From CAISIP01 sp965278985 (lineage in GTDB: Bacteria > Pseudomonadota > Gammaproteobacteria > Burkholderiales > Burkholderiaceae_C), in NCBI GenBank assembly GCA_965278985.1, contig OZ257131.1:6634001-6698000 (forward strand): a stretch of 64,000 nt of DNA, given 5' to 3'. The notes beneath the pieces are model-generated. The model was not told the origin of the DNA, did no database searches, and saw only the letters and a program-made list of their open reading frames with translations. Positions 1-7,889 of this stretch are shown here, piece by piece. Made by a program: the position numbers and the translations under genes. Each line of letters opens with the position of its first letter. Within the stretch, counting starts at the first letter, position 1.

Positions 1-124
1 GTGGCAGCAGCGTGATGCGATCGGGCTTCGGGGCGGCGGGCCGGGGTGCGGGAGGCGGGGCCTGGCAGGCGGTCAGGGCGGCCAATGCCAGCAGCGTGCC
101 GGCGCGCCACGTCCACTCATTCAT
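1..124 (-). CDS. Putative lipoprotein, N-terminal part only
   Basis: The first 41 codons of a gene that continues off the left edge. The start MNEWTWRAG is followed by a hydrophobic stretch and a lipobox L-T-A-C with Cys20 as the expected lipidation site, then a Pro/Ala-rich linker (PPPAPRPAAPKP), as in outer-membrane lipoproteins that carry an OmpA-like or other periplasmic domain after a flexible spacer. The start overlaps the stop of the upstream FecR-domain gene by 8 nt, so the two are probably translationally coupled. FecR plus OmpA-type lipoprotein (often followed by a CHASE2 cyclase) is a known Burkholderiales arrangement; the downstream domain is not visible here, so the family stays open. 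Confidence 0.7.
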   Translation of the reverse strand, partial: MNEWTWRAGTLLALAALTACQAPPPAPRPAAPKPDRITLLP

Positions 125-572
125 CGGGCGCGACCTCCACGATGAAGTCCGTGCCGCGGATGCCCACCGTGGTCGTGCCCGTGGCCACGCGCACCGCCGC
201 GGGGCGGAAGCGGCCCAGCAGCCCGGTGATGTAGCGCATGGTGCCGCGCAGGATGGTGGTGTCCGAACTGCCTTCCTGGGTCTTCGGGTCGAAGCTGAAC
301 TGGTTGATGACCACGGTGGACGCAGGCCCTACGCTGATGCGCGTGTCGTCGCGCAGCGTGATGCCGGCACTGCCACCCGGCGCGACGACGATGCGGTCCT
401 TCTCCTGCACCCCATCGCCCACGCGCAGGGGCATGGACTGGCCGTTGCGCTCGACCGCTACGTCGCCCCGCACGATCTTGGCCGTGCCGCTGTCGGCAGC
501 CATCGCGCCTGCGCCGGCGCAGGCCAGGGCCGCGCAGGCCGCCGCATGTATGAACCACTGTGATCGCGCCAT
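117..572 (-). CDS. FecR-domain protein, periplasmic
   Basis: 151 residues with a Sec signal peptide (residues 1-25, cleavage after AMA) and one FecR domain filling the rest. Typical FecR features are VGDGVQEKDRIVVAPGGSA, the TRISVGP strand and the near-C-terminal GIRGTDF signature. Unlike true FecR anti-sigma regulators it has no N-terminal cytoplasmic segment or transmembrane helix, so it is probably a periplasmic or envelope protein of the short FecR type rather than a sigma-factor partner. The ATG at 572 follows an AGGAACAC ribosome-binding site. It is cotranscribed with the lipoprotein downstream (8-nt overlap). Its biochemical role is not known. Confidence 0.85.
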   Translation of the reverse strand: MARSQWFIHAAACAALACAGAGAMAADSGTAKIVRGDVAVERNGQSMPLRVGDGVQEKDRIVVAPGGSAGITLRDDTRISVGPASTVVINQFSFDPKTQEGSSDTTILRGTMRYITGLLGRFRPAAVRVATGTTTVGIRGTDFIVEVAPDE

Positions 573-760
573 GTGTTCCTGAAGAAGAGAGTTCCGCCAG
601 CTTGCCATCCGCACGGACCATCCGCAGGTGCCACGCCTCAAAAAACGCAGCCATGGATGGTACGCGGCGCCGCGCGTCGTGCAGCAGCGAACGCTGCGGT
701 TCAGTTGCAGCGGCGCATCAATCCTTGTGCGATGCATTACCGATGGGCACCTGGTGGCCT

Positions 761-1180
761 TCAGCTGCACATCGCGCGGAGGTCCTCGGGGATGGGCACG
801 GCGCGGATGCCCGGGCTGCCATCCTCGCGTGCCGCGGCAAAAATGCGCACCTCGTTGCATTCCAGGATCAGCGTCTCGCCCCGCGTGATGCGGTAGCGCT
901 GCACGAAGCTTTTGGTGCGCCACTCTGCCACGCTGGTGTCGATGTCCAGCGTGTCGCCGTAGCTCGCGGTGGCGACGAACCTGGCCTGGGTGTCCACCAG
1001 CGGGGTGCCGATGATGCCGTGGCTGGTGGTCAGCTGGTGCCAGGGCGGTACGCCGCACTGCACGAAGAATCTGCGCGAGGCCGCGTCGATCCAGCGGAAG
1101 AAATTGGGAAACCAGACGATGCGCGCGGGGTCGCAGTCGCCGAATTCCACCTGCACGGTGTAGGTGACGTGTTTGCTCAT
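761..1180 (-). CDS. 4HBT-family acyl-CoA thioesterase
   Basis: 139-residue single hot-dog-fold protein. The N-terminal motif VEFGDCDPARIVWFPNFF is that of the 4-hydroxybenzoyl-CoA thioesterase family; Asp17 lies exactly where the catalytic aspartate lies in the Pseudomonas enzyme, and the following hydrophobic helix (FFRWIDAASRRFF) is the central helix of the fold. It hydrolyses an acyl-CoA thioester in the cytoplasm; an aromatic acyl-CoA is likely from the motif but the substrate cannot be fixed. I chose the ATG at 1180 (MSKHVTY), not the start six codons upstream, because homologues begin close to the Asp motif. It stands alone, with no operon partner. Confidence 0.85.
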   Translation of the reverse strand: MSKHVTYTVQVEFGDCDPARIVWFPNFFRWIDAASRRFFVQCGVPPWHQLTTSHGIIGTPLVDTQARFVATASYGDTLDIDTSVAEWRTKSFVQRYRITRGETLILECNEVRIFAAAREDGSPGIRAVPIPEDLRAMCS

Positions 1181-1332
1181 GGTGGTCCAGGGAGGCACCG
1201 GTTGGGCACCGGTGGGGCGCCGGGGGAGGAACGGGGCCAGCCGCGATTGTGCCGTCCGCCGCGCGGGCCCCGCTCGGCCGCCCAGGGTGCTGTTACGCTA
1301 GTGCTCCGTTTCCAGCCCCCCGAAAGACACCC

Positions 1333-2493
1333 ATGCGCAAGACAACCCGCCGACGTCTGTTGTGGGGCAGTGCCGCCGTGGTGGGCGTGGCGGCCGTGGG
1401 CGCGGGGGCGGTCGCGTACCGCATGTTGTACCCGCCGCCGGCACCCATCGGCTTCGAGGTGCCACCCGACCTGCTGGCGCAGGCCCGGGCGCTGCTGAAG
1501 AAATACCCGGCCGTCGATGCCCACGCGCATCCGGGTCGCACCTTCGTGGAGGGCGCCGAGCACCTGTCGCCTCTGGTGTGGCTCTATGCGAAGCAGGGCA
1601 CTTTCGAAGACCGCACCGTGCAGGCCATGCGCGAAGGTGGCCTGGCGGCGGCCGTGTTCGCGGCGGTGTCCGACTTCCAGGTGCTGAGCCCGAAGGATGA
1701 ACTGCTGGCGGCATCGCGCGACTTCCAGCCCGGCGAGGCCTTGGCGAGCTACAAGCGCCAGATCGGCCACCTGCAGGCGCTGTCGGCGCGGGGACTCGTG
1801 GCGCCGGTGCGGGGCCCCGCCGACATCCAGGCCGCGCACGCGGCCGGCAAGGTGGGCGCGATGCTGGCCGTGGAAGGCGGCGACTTCCTGGAGGGCCGCC
1901 CCGAACGCGTGGCCGAGGCCTTCGCCGACGGCGTGCGCTCGATCACGCTGATGCACTACCGCAACAACGAGCTGGGCGACACCATCACAGGCTCGCCCGT
2001 CCACGGCAAGCTGACGGACGCGGGCATCGCCGTGGTCAAGGCCATGAACGCCGCGGGCATGCTGGTGGACGTGGCCCATGCCTCGGAGGCCACGGCCATG
2101 GGCGCCTTGCGGGCCACCAGCAAGCCGGTCATGGCCTCGCATGTGCACATCCATGACCGCAGCGGTGTGGCCAGCCGTCGCTTCATCTCGCTGCCGCTGG
2201 CCAAGGCGGTGGCCGAGACGGGCGGTGGCGTGCTGGGCGCCTGGCCCGCGGGCATCGGCATCCACGACCTGTTGGGTTTCGTGGACCGCAGCTTCGCGCT
2301 GGTGGACGCCATCGGCATCGACCATGTGTGCCTGGGCACGGACATGGATGCCAACTACAAGCCGGTCTTCGACACCTACACCAAGCTGCCGCTGTACGTG
2401 GCGGGCCTGTTGCAACGGGGCATGCACGAGCCCGAGGTGGCCAAGCTGATCGGTGGCAACTTCCTGCGGGTTCTGTCGGCACAGCAGGCCTGA
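1333..2493 (+). CDS. Membrane dipeptidase (peptidase M19), exported
   Basis: 386 residues. The N-terminus RRRLLWGSAAVVG resembles a twin-arginine signal followed by a hydrophobic helix (residues 12-31), so the enzyme is probably exported or anchored. The amidohydrolase-fold body has the M19 metal-site series: DAHAH (His64, His66; most renal dipeptidases have HxD), a bridging glutamate in VEGGDF (Glu181), VAHAS (His249) and ASHVHIHDR (His270 with nearby His272/274), ending with LGTDMDA. M19 enzymes hydrolyse dipeptides, some D-residue dipeptides and some beta-lactam-like amides. It is a single gene, divergent from the thioesterase and convergent with the Bug gene; the HxH variation in the first motif is the one departure from the textbook pattern. 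Confidence 0.87.
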   Translation: MRKTTRRRLLWGSAAVVGVAAVGAGAVAYRMLYPPPAPIGFEVPPDLLAQARALLKKYPAVDAHAHPGRTFVEGAEHLSPLVWLYAKQGTFEDRTVQAMREGGLAAAVFAAVSDFQVLSPKDELLAASRDFQPGEALASYKRQIGHLQALSARGLVAPVRGPADIQAAHAAGKVGAMLAVEGGDFLEGRPERVAEAFADGVRSITLMHYRNNELGDTITGSPVHGKLTDAGIAVVKAMNAAGMLVDVAHASEATAMGALRATSKPVMASHVHIHDRSGVASRRFISLPLAKAVAETGGGVLGAWPAGIGIHDLLGFVDRSFALVDAIGIDHVCLGTDMDANYKPVFDTYTKLPLYVAGLLQRGMHEPEVAKLIGGNFLRVLSAQQA

Positions 2494-2523
2494 TGGTGCC
2501 GCTGTGCCGAGCTGGGGGGGCGC

Positions 2524-3570
2524 TTACGCCGGTTCGATGCCCGCGGCCTGCAGCATGGCGCGCTGGCGCGCGAAGTCTTTCTGCACGTAGGCGTCGGACT
2601 GCTCCGGTGTCTGGACCAGCGGCCGGTAGCCATCCACCTTGCCCTTCTCGACGATCTCGGGGTCGCGCAGCACCGCGTCCACATGCTGGTACAGCTGGGC
2701 GACCAGCGGCCGTGGCGTGGCCGCGGGCACGAAGAAGCCGCTCCAGCTGTCCACCACCACACCGGGGTAGAACTCGCTGAGCGTGGGCGTGTTCGGCAAC
2801 TGCGGCAGGCGTTGTGGCCCGGTGATGGCCAGGATGTGGACCTTGCCGCCCTTGGCCAGGGCCAGCGCGCCACTCACGGGTGACCACACGGCGTTCAGGT
2901 TGCCGCCCAGCAGGTCGGTGTTGAGCTGGTTGGAGTTGTAGCGCGCATAGGCGTGGTCCAGCTTGGCGGCGTTCTGGAACATCTTGTTGGACACTTCGGC
3001 CGTGGTGCTGCCGCCGCCCATGGCGTTGCGCGCCGGATCCTTGCGGATGCGTTCGGCCAGCGCGGGCACGGTGAGGTTGGCGTCCTCGGCGCGCACCAGG
3101 ATGCAGAAGTAGGACTCCAGCATCACGGTGATCGCCGCGAAATCCTTGGCCGGGTCGTACTGCAGCTTCTTGAACAGCGCGGGCGCCGCCGTCAGGGAGG
3201 AATTGGTCGCGTACAGCAGTGTGTGGCCGTCGGGCCGGGCCTTCGCGGCCAATGCCGTGCCAATGGTGCTGCTGGCGCCGGGGCGAAGTTCGACGATCAC
3301 CGGCTGGCCGATGCGCCTGCTGAGCTTGTCGCCGAAGACGCGGCTGTACACGTCCGGTGGCGAGCCGCCGGAGAAGGGCACGACCAGCGTCACGGGGCCA
3401 CTGGGGAACGCCTGTGCGGACGCGCCAGGGTGCTGCAGCGCCAGCGGCGCGGCCATGGCGCCCAGCCATGCCAGCGAGCTGCGCCGGGTGATGGCGAGCG
3501 TGGTGGCGCCAGGGGTCTGGCTGGCGGCGGTGGTGTCCGTGCCGGTGCTCAATTCGTGGTCAGGAACCAT
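2524..3570 (-). CDS. Tripartite-tricarboxylate (Bug) substrate-binding receptor
   Basis: 348 residues, periplasmic solute-binding protein of the Bug/TctC family. A long N-terminus carries a Tat-like motif (TRRSSLAWLG) and hydrophobic core ending near ASAQAFP. The family body follows: VTLVVPFSGGSPPD, RPGASSTIGTALAAKARPDG, the QYDPAKDFAAIT segment and LPNTPTLSEF. Bug receptors bind carboxylated or aromatic ligands and mostly act without a linked transporter; none is linked here. The ATG at 3570 has an AGGAGAGA ribosome-binding site and overlaps the dioxygenase gene by 22 nt, so the genes are coupled. Confidence 0.9.
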   Translation of the reverse strand: MVPDHELSTGTDTTAASQTPGATTLAITRRSSLAWLGAMAAPLALQHPGASAQAFPSGPVTLVVPFSGGSPPDVYSRVFGDKLSRRIGQPVIVELRPGASSTIGTALAAKARPDGHTLLYATNSSLTAAPALFKKLQYDPAKDFAAITVMLESYFCILVRAEDANLTVPALAERIRKDPARNAMGGGSTTAEVSNKMFQNAAKLDHAYARYNSNQLNTDLLGGNLNAVWSPVSGALALAKGGKVHILAITGPQRLPQLPNTPTLSEFYPGVVVDSWSGFFVPAATPRPLVAQLYQHVDAVLRDPEIVEKGKVDGYRPLVQTPEQSDAYVQKDFARQRAMLQAAGIEPA

Positions 3571-4427
3571 AACAGTCTCTCCTCTTGTAGTGGCCATGCG
3601 CTGCGTTTGTGCAGCAAGGCGCGGTTGTCCCAGATCAGCAGTTCTGCGTCTGCCAGCGCGTATTCCCACGGCGTACCGTGCGTTTCCACATAGGGCCACA
3701 GCCGCTCCAGCAGCGCGCGGCTCTGCGCCTCGTCCAGGCCCACCACGGGGCTGTCGATGCGTGCGGGCAGGAACAGGTAGGGCTGCCCGTCCGGGTCGTG
3801 CATGACCAGCGGATGCGCGAAGCCGCGTTCGCGCTCGGCCCAGGGCAGCTGCGCCGCCTCGCCGGGCGGCTGCACGTCCACGCCGCGTGGGTGCGTGTAG
3901 TGGCGGGCTTGCAGGGGGGCAATCTCCTGCTTCAGGGCCTCCGGCAGCGCCGCATGCACCCGCACCATGTCCGCGAAGCCGTTGCGGCTGCCGTTCGCGG
4001 GCATGCGCACCGCGTACAGCATGGACAGCTGCGGCACCGGGGCCGACTGGCTGTAGTCCACGTGCCACATGTGGGCGGCGTCGGTGGGGGGTGGTGCCGC
4101 GGGGATGGACGCGGCGTCGCGCAGGCTCACGAAGATGTGGTCACCCGCCGGGCCGCTCAGGCTGGGGTGGCGCACGCGTGCGGGCCGCACCGTGCCCATG
4201 TGGGCGGCCAGCGCGACCAGGGCCTCCGCATCGAGGTGCACATCCTCCAGCACCAGCACGCGGTGGCGCGCGACGAGGCTGCGCAGCGCCGCGGCGTCGT
4301 CCGGGTGCGAAGCCAGGTCCTGCAGCGTCCGGCCGCGCACGCGCACGCCAAAAGCGGCGTCGAGTGGCAACACCTGCAGGGTGCCGCTGCGGGCGTCCGC
4401 GTCGTGGGCAAGGGGCAGCATGGTCAT
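3549..4427 (-). CDS. TauD/TfdA-family 2-oxoglutarate-dependent dioxygenase
   Basis: 292 residues. The non-haem iron triad is visible: WHVDYS gives His122 and Asp124, the distal His273 lies in DNRALLHKR, and Arg284 near the C-terminus is placed to bind 2-oxoglutarate. Enzymes of this family hydroxylate a substrate next to a heteroatom or open sulfonates, phenoxyacids and similar compounds, with decarboxylation of 2-oxoglutarate. The start MTMLPLAHD follows AAGGA. It lies between two Bug receptors and overlaps the downstream one, suggesting that the receptors deliver its substrate, probably a carboxylate or sulfonate. The substrate itself cannot be read from the sequence. Confidence 0.88.
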   Translation of the reverse strand: MTMLPLAHDADARSGTLQVLPLDAAFGVRVRGRTLQDLASHPDDAAALRSLVARHRVLVLEDVHLDAEALVALAAHMGTVRPARVRHPSLSGPAGDHIFVSLRDAASIPAAPPPTDAAHMWHVDYSQSAPVPQLSMLYAVRMPANGSRNGFADMVRVHAALPEALKQEIAPLQARHYTHPRGVDVQPPGEAAQLPWAERERGFAHPLVMHDPDGQPYLFLPARIDSPVVGLDEAQSRALLERLWPYVETHGTPWEYALADAELLIWDNRALLHKRSAWPLQEERLLWFLTTN

Positions 4428-4437
4428 GGTGGGGTCC

Positions 4438-5412
4438 TTACTCGACACGTATGGAATTCGCGGCGATAAGCCGGCGCCAGTACGCGTCCAGCGTCTTCAC
4501 CGAAGCCAGGAACTGCGCGCCACGTTCGCGGCCGGGCGCCATCATGGCCACCTCCAGGAACTGCCGGTAACCCGCGCCCTGCATCGCGGCGGACAGCTCG
4601 GCGCCCAGCTGCTCGGCGATGGCCGGCGGCACACGCGCGGGGGCGAAGAAGCCGAACCAGCCGATCACGTCGAAGCCCTCGATGCCGGCCTGCTGGAAGG
4701 TCGGCACCTGCGGCAGGCCCGGCACGCGCTGCGTGCCGGTCACGGCCAGCAGCCGCAGCTTGCCCTGCGCGGCCTGCGGTGCCAGCAGCACGGGCGTGCC
4801 CAGCGTCCACTGCACGCGGTTGGCCAGCAGGTCCACCACCATGCCGGCATCGCCCTGGTAGGGCACGTGCACCGAGTCCAGGCCGTAACGCCGCTTGAAC
4901 TCCTCGCCGATCACGTGCGCCGTGCTGCCCAGGCCCGAGCTGGCGTAGCTGGTGCGGCCCGGGTTCGCGCGCAGCCAGGCGATGCACTCGGCCACGGTCT
5001 GCAGGTTCAGTTCGGCGGGCACGGCCAGCACCACGGGCACCTCGCAGGCCGCGGCCAGCGGCGTGAAGTCGCGCAGCGCCTCGTAGCCGGCGTCGCTGCG
5101 CAGGATGGGTTGCTGCACCAGGGAGGTGTTGTTCAACAGGATGGTGTAGCCGTCGGGCGGCGCGGCGAGCACCGTGCGCGCGGCCAGCAGCGTGCTGCCG
5201 CCGGGCTTGTTGTCCACCACCACCGGCTGGCCCAGGCGCGTGCCCAGGTCCTTGGCCACGGCGCGGGCGATGGCGTCGCCCGTGCCGCCGGGCGGAAAGG
5301 GCACCACCAGGCGCACCGGCCGCTCGGGAAAGGTTGCGGCCCAGGCCCCCGCGCCCAGTGCGGAAAGCGCTCCCACGGCCAGGGTCTTGAGGGTGTCTCG
5401 GCGGTGCGGCAT
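4438..5412 (-). CDS. Tripartite-tricarboxylate (Bug) substrate-binding receptor
   Basis: 324 residues. The signal peptide is MPHRRDTLKTLAVGALSALG with cleavage after AWA. Family signatures are VRLVVPFPPGGTGDAIAR, NKPGGSTLLAA, PPDGYTILL, SYASSGLGSTAHVIGE and VPYQGDAGMVVDLLANR. It is the first gene of the Bug-dioxygenase-Bug set, 10 nt from the dioxygenase start, and is divergent from the IclR regulator across 94 nt. The two Bug proteins are only distantly alike, so they may recognise different ligands or a substrate and its product. Confidence 0.9.
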   Translation of the reverse strand: MPHRRDTLKTLAVGALSALGAGAWAATFPERPVRLVVPFPPGGTGDAIARAVAKDLGTRLGQPVVVDNKPGGSTLLAARTVLAAPPDGYTILLNNTSLVQQPILRSDAGYEALRDFTPLAAACEVPVVLAVPAELNLQTVAECIAWLRANPGRTSYASSGLGSTAHVIGEEFKRRYGLDSVHVPYQGDAGMVVDLLANRVQWTLGTPVLLAPQAAQGKLRLLAVTGTQRVPGLPQVPTFQQAGIEGFDVIGWFGFFAPARVPPAIAEQLGAELSAAMQGAGYRQFLEVAMMAPGRERGAQFLASVKTLDAYWRRLIAANSIRVE

Positions 5413-5506
5413 GGGTGTCTCCGGGGTGCATGCGGGCTGTCTCCCGCGTGTCAGTTGGCGCCGCATTGTGGGAGCCTCGCGCCGGCGGCGGGCTTAGCAT
5501 CCCGAT

Positions 5507-6352
5507 ATGCGAACACGATCTGTGACCGTGCGGTCCCGACAGATGGCCCCCAGCGCGGGTGGCACCGGGCCCATGGCCGTGGCGCGCGTGCTAGGCGTGC
5601 TGGAGGCCTTGTCCAGCGGCGTGGCGCCGCTGTCGCTGTCGGAGCTGGGCCGCATGCTGGGCATCCCGAAGTCCAGCCTGTTCACGCTGGTCGGCGAGAT
5701 GGTGCAGCTGGGGCTGGTGCACCGCGACGAGGAGGGGCGTTACCAGCAGCATGGCCGCTCGCGCCGGCTGGGCCTGCAACTCGTGTCGCCGATGTCCTTC
5801 GCCGCGGTGGTGCGCGAGGTGCTGGCCGGCATCGGTGCGACGCTGGGCATGACGGCCACCCTGGGCCGGCTGGACGCGGCCACGCGCGCACTGATCTACA
5901 TCGACCGCTGGGACGTGCCAGACCCGGTGCGTTTCGCCGTCAGTTACGGCCAGCCGCTGGACCTGCACTGCCGCGCGGCCGGCAAGCTGCTGGTGGCCCA
6001 CCAGCCGCGCCAGCGCTGGGCCGATTGGCTGGGGCCGGAGCCTTACCGCAGCATGACCGCGGAGACCCATCTGCGCCTGCGCACGCTGGCGCCCGAGCTG
6101 GCACGCATCGCCACCGAAGACATCGCCTGGTCGCGCGGCGAGAGTTTTCCGGGTGTGGGAAGCTGTAACGTGGGGGTGTGGGGTGCCGATGGGCTGGTGC
6201 TGGCGGCGCTGGGCATCGAGGCACCGCTGGCACGGCTGCAAACAGCCATGCAGGCGCGCATCGTCGAGGTGTTGCGTGCGTCGGCCCAACGCCTGTCCGA
6301 CGCCATGCACAGCCGCGGGATCACGCAGCAGAACCTGGAGGTGCACGTCTGA
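5507..6352 (+). CDS. IclR-family transcriptional regulator
   Basis: 281 residues. An N-terminal winged helix-turn-helix (about residues 22-85; LSLSELGRMLGIPKSSLFTLVGEM is the helix-turn-helix region) is followed by the IclR effector domain (HCRAAGKLLVAH, then the RGESFPGVGSCNVGVW strand region). IclR regulators sense small carboxylates or aromatics. It is divergent from the Bug/TauD genes, so it probably controls them and itself through the 94-nt shared region. I saw no clear palindrome there. Its C-terminus is regular and the length is normal for the family. Confidence 0.9.
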   Translation: MRTRSVTVRSRQMAPSAGGTGPMAVARVLGVLEALSSGVAPLSLSELGRMLGIPKSSLFTLVGEMVQLGLVHRDEEGRYQQHGRSRRLGLQLVSPMSFAAVVREVLAGIGATLGMTATLGRLDAATRALIYIDRWDVPDPVRFAVSYGQPLDLHCRAAGKLLVAHQPRQRWADWLGPEPYRSMTAETHLRLRTLAPELARIATEDIAWSRGESFPGVGSCNVGVWGADGLVLAALGIEAPLARLQTAMQARIVEVLRASAQRLSDAMHSRGITQQNLEVHV

Positions 6353-6936
6353 AGTCTTTGCCACGAGCTTGTATTTATGACAGTGGCGCAGTGGTGCACG
6401 TGGACGTTGCGCGCAGCCAAGGCCATGGCGCACGCGGACGTTGCGCACTGGCAAGGCGGTGGGCAGTGATTTGCCGTCTCCGGCCCACGCTCGCGGACCA
6501 GCGCAACAGTGCGTCACCGTGGCTGGCGCGAAGTTCTTCCCGATCGGGCGGGCCGGGTCACAGCCGCGACTGGGGCCTGCGTCGGCAAACCCCAGCCCAC
6601 CACCTCACGGGGGTTGGTGGGCGGACGTTGCGAGCAACATCCAACATCCAACAGCCAAATTCCGGAGCCCGGAGCCCGGAGCCCGCATTCGCTGGCGCGC
6701 CCACGCGCAACGACGGGTGGGTGGTGCGGGTGCGCCGGCGCAGGCCCCATTCGCGCATGCCACACCTGCTTGTGCGCCTACCCCGGTGTTCGCGCTACCC
6801 CGATGGCACACCAGAAGCACTGCTGCGCGAGCGAGGGCCGGAGCCGGCGCACCCGTACCACCCTCCCTGCCAAAAGCGCTGGATCGCTGACCCCCTGACC
6901 CCCAGACCCCGTCCCCAAAAAGTACCCAGCCAAAGC
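6353..6936. other. 584-nt gap without a gene; short repeats
   Basis: No reading frame here looks coding. The gap holds three copies of a GGACGTTGCG(C/A) element (about 6402-6412, 6436-6446 and 6622-6632), a 7-bp tandem repeat CAACATC three times at 6635-6655 (last copy with one change) and another 7-bp tandem repeat CCGGAGC at 6662-6685 (3.4 copies). The rest is GC-rich sequence with no similarity that I recognise. It may be a decayed segment between the IclR gene and the convergent dioxygenase gene. Confidence 0.6.
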
Positions 6937-7749
6937 TCAAGACACCAAACTGCCGAACACGTAGGACGCCATGGTCACCCCCATCACATGGTCCAGGAAG
7001 AGCCTGCGGCCCACGTCGTCCCCTGCAGCGCCGGCCACCACCAGCAGCGGCATGAGGTGGTCTTCACTGGGATGCGCCTGGCGGGCTGAGGGGGCGCTGT
7101 CCCACTGCAGCAGCAGCTTGTCGCGCTGCTGCGGGTTGGCCTGCGTGACGGCATGGTTCAGGTAGGCCTCGAAGGCATCGGCCACGGCCGTGGATTCGGG
7201 CCGGCCGAAGCCACGCATGTTGTGGTAACTCAGGCCGCTGCCGAGGATCAGCACGCCATCGCTGCGCAGCGGCGCGAGCAGGGCGCCCACGCGCAGGTGC
7301 TCGGCGGGGTCGTAGCCGGCTTTCAGCGACAGCAGCATCACTGGCATGTCGGCGGCGGGGTACATCAGCTCCAGCGGCACGAAGCTGCCGTGGTCCAGGC
7401 CGCGCCGCGGGTCTTCGCCGCAGCGCACGCCGCCGTCCACCAGCAACTGCCGTACCTGCGTGGCCAGTGCCGGGGCGCCCGGGGCGGGGTACTGCAGGTG
7501 GTAGGTGTGGTCGGGAAAGCCGTAGTAGTCGTAGTCCATCGCGGGTTGCGCCGCGGTCGACACCGTGAACTCCGGAGCCTCCCAGTGCCCCGTGACCACC
7601 AGCACCGCGCGCGGCTGCGTGGGCAGCTGGGACGGCAGGCGGCGCAGCGCCGCCTCGGTCTTCGCATACTGTTCGCGCAGGCCGGGCACATGCGGCCAGG
7701 GGCCGCCACCGTGGGACACGAAAAGCGTGGGCAGGGTCGGTGTGGCCAT
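6937..7749 (-). CDS. LigB/DODA-type class III extradiol dioxygenase (YgiD-like)
   Basis: 270 residues, the usual length for the YgiD/DOPA-dioxygenase family. Metal-ligand candidates are His13 in VSHGGGPW, His55 in TGHWE, His120 in LDHGSFVP, His176 in SYHNMRG and His231 in EDHLMPL. Family members cleave catechols such as DOPA or act on other dihydroxyaromatics, using Fe(II) or Zn(II). It stands alone, convergent with the IclR gene and downstream of nothing obvious. Many annotated members have an unknown natural substrate, and that holds here. Confidence 0.88.
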   Translation of the reverse strand: MATPTLPTLFVSHGGGPWPHVPGLREQYAKTEAALRRLPSQLPTQPRAVLVVTGHWEAPEFTVSTAAQPAMDYDYYGFPDHTYHLQYPAPGAPALATQVRQLLVDGGVRCGEDPRRGLDHGSFVPLELMYPAADMPVMLLSLKAGYDPAEHLRVGALLAPLRSDGVLILGSGLSYHNMRGFGRPESTAVADAFEAYLNHAVTQANPQQRDKLLLQWDSAPSARQAHPSEDHLMPLLVVAGAAGDDVGRRLFLDHVMGVTMASYVFGSLVS

Positions 7750-7889
7750 GGTCTCCCTCCGTGTGGACGCGCATCCGCGGGTGAGGCGTGCTGCGCGGGT
7801 GCCGGTGCCGGTGCCGACATGGGCCCAATGTAGCGGAGACGCGGCACCCCTGCGCGCGCCAGCGACATCGCCCCGCGCCAGCGGTGGTG

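Noticed and set aside
12..563. A plus-strand frame at the left edge
   Set aside because: It is antisense to the FecR-domain gene and lipoprotein; its sequence is Arg/Ala/His-rich and unlike any protein.
6441..6890. Plus-strand frames in the 6353-6936 gap
   Set aside because: The translated sequence is low-complexity, has no good ribosome-binding site and crosses the tandem repeats.
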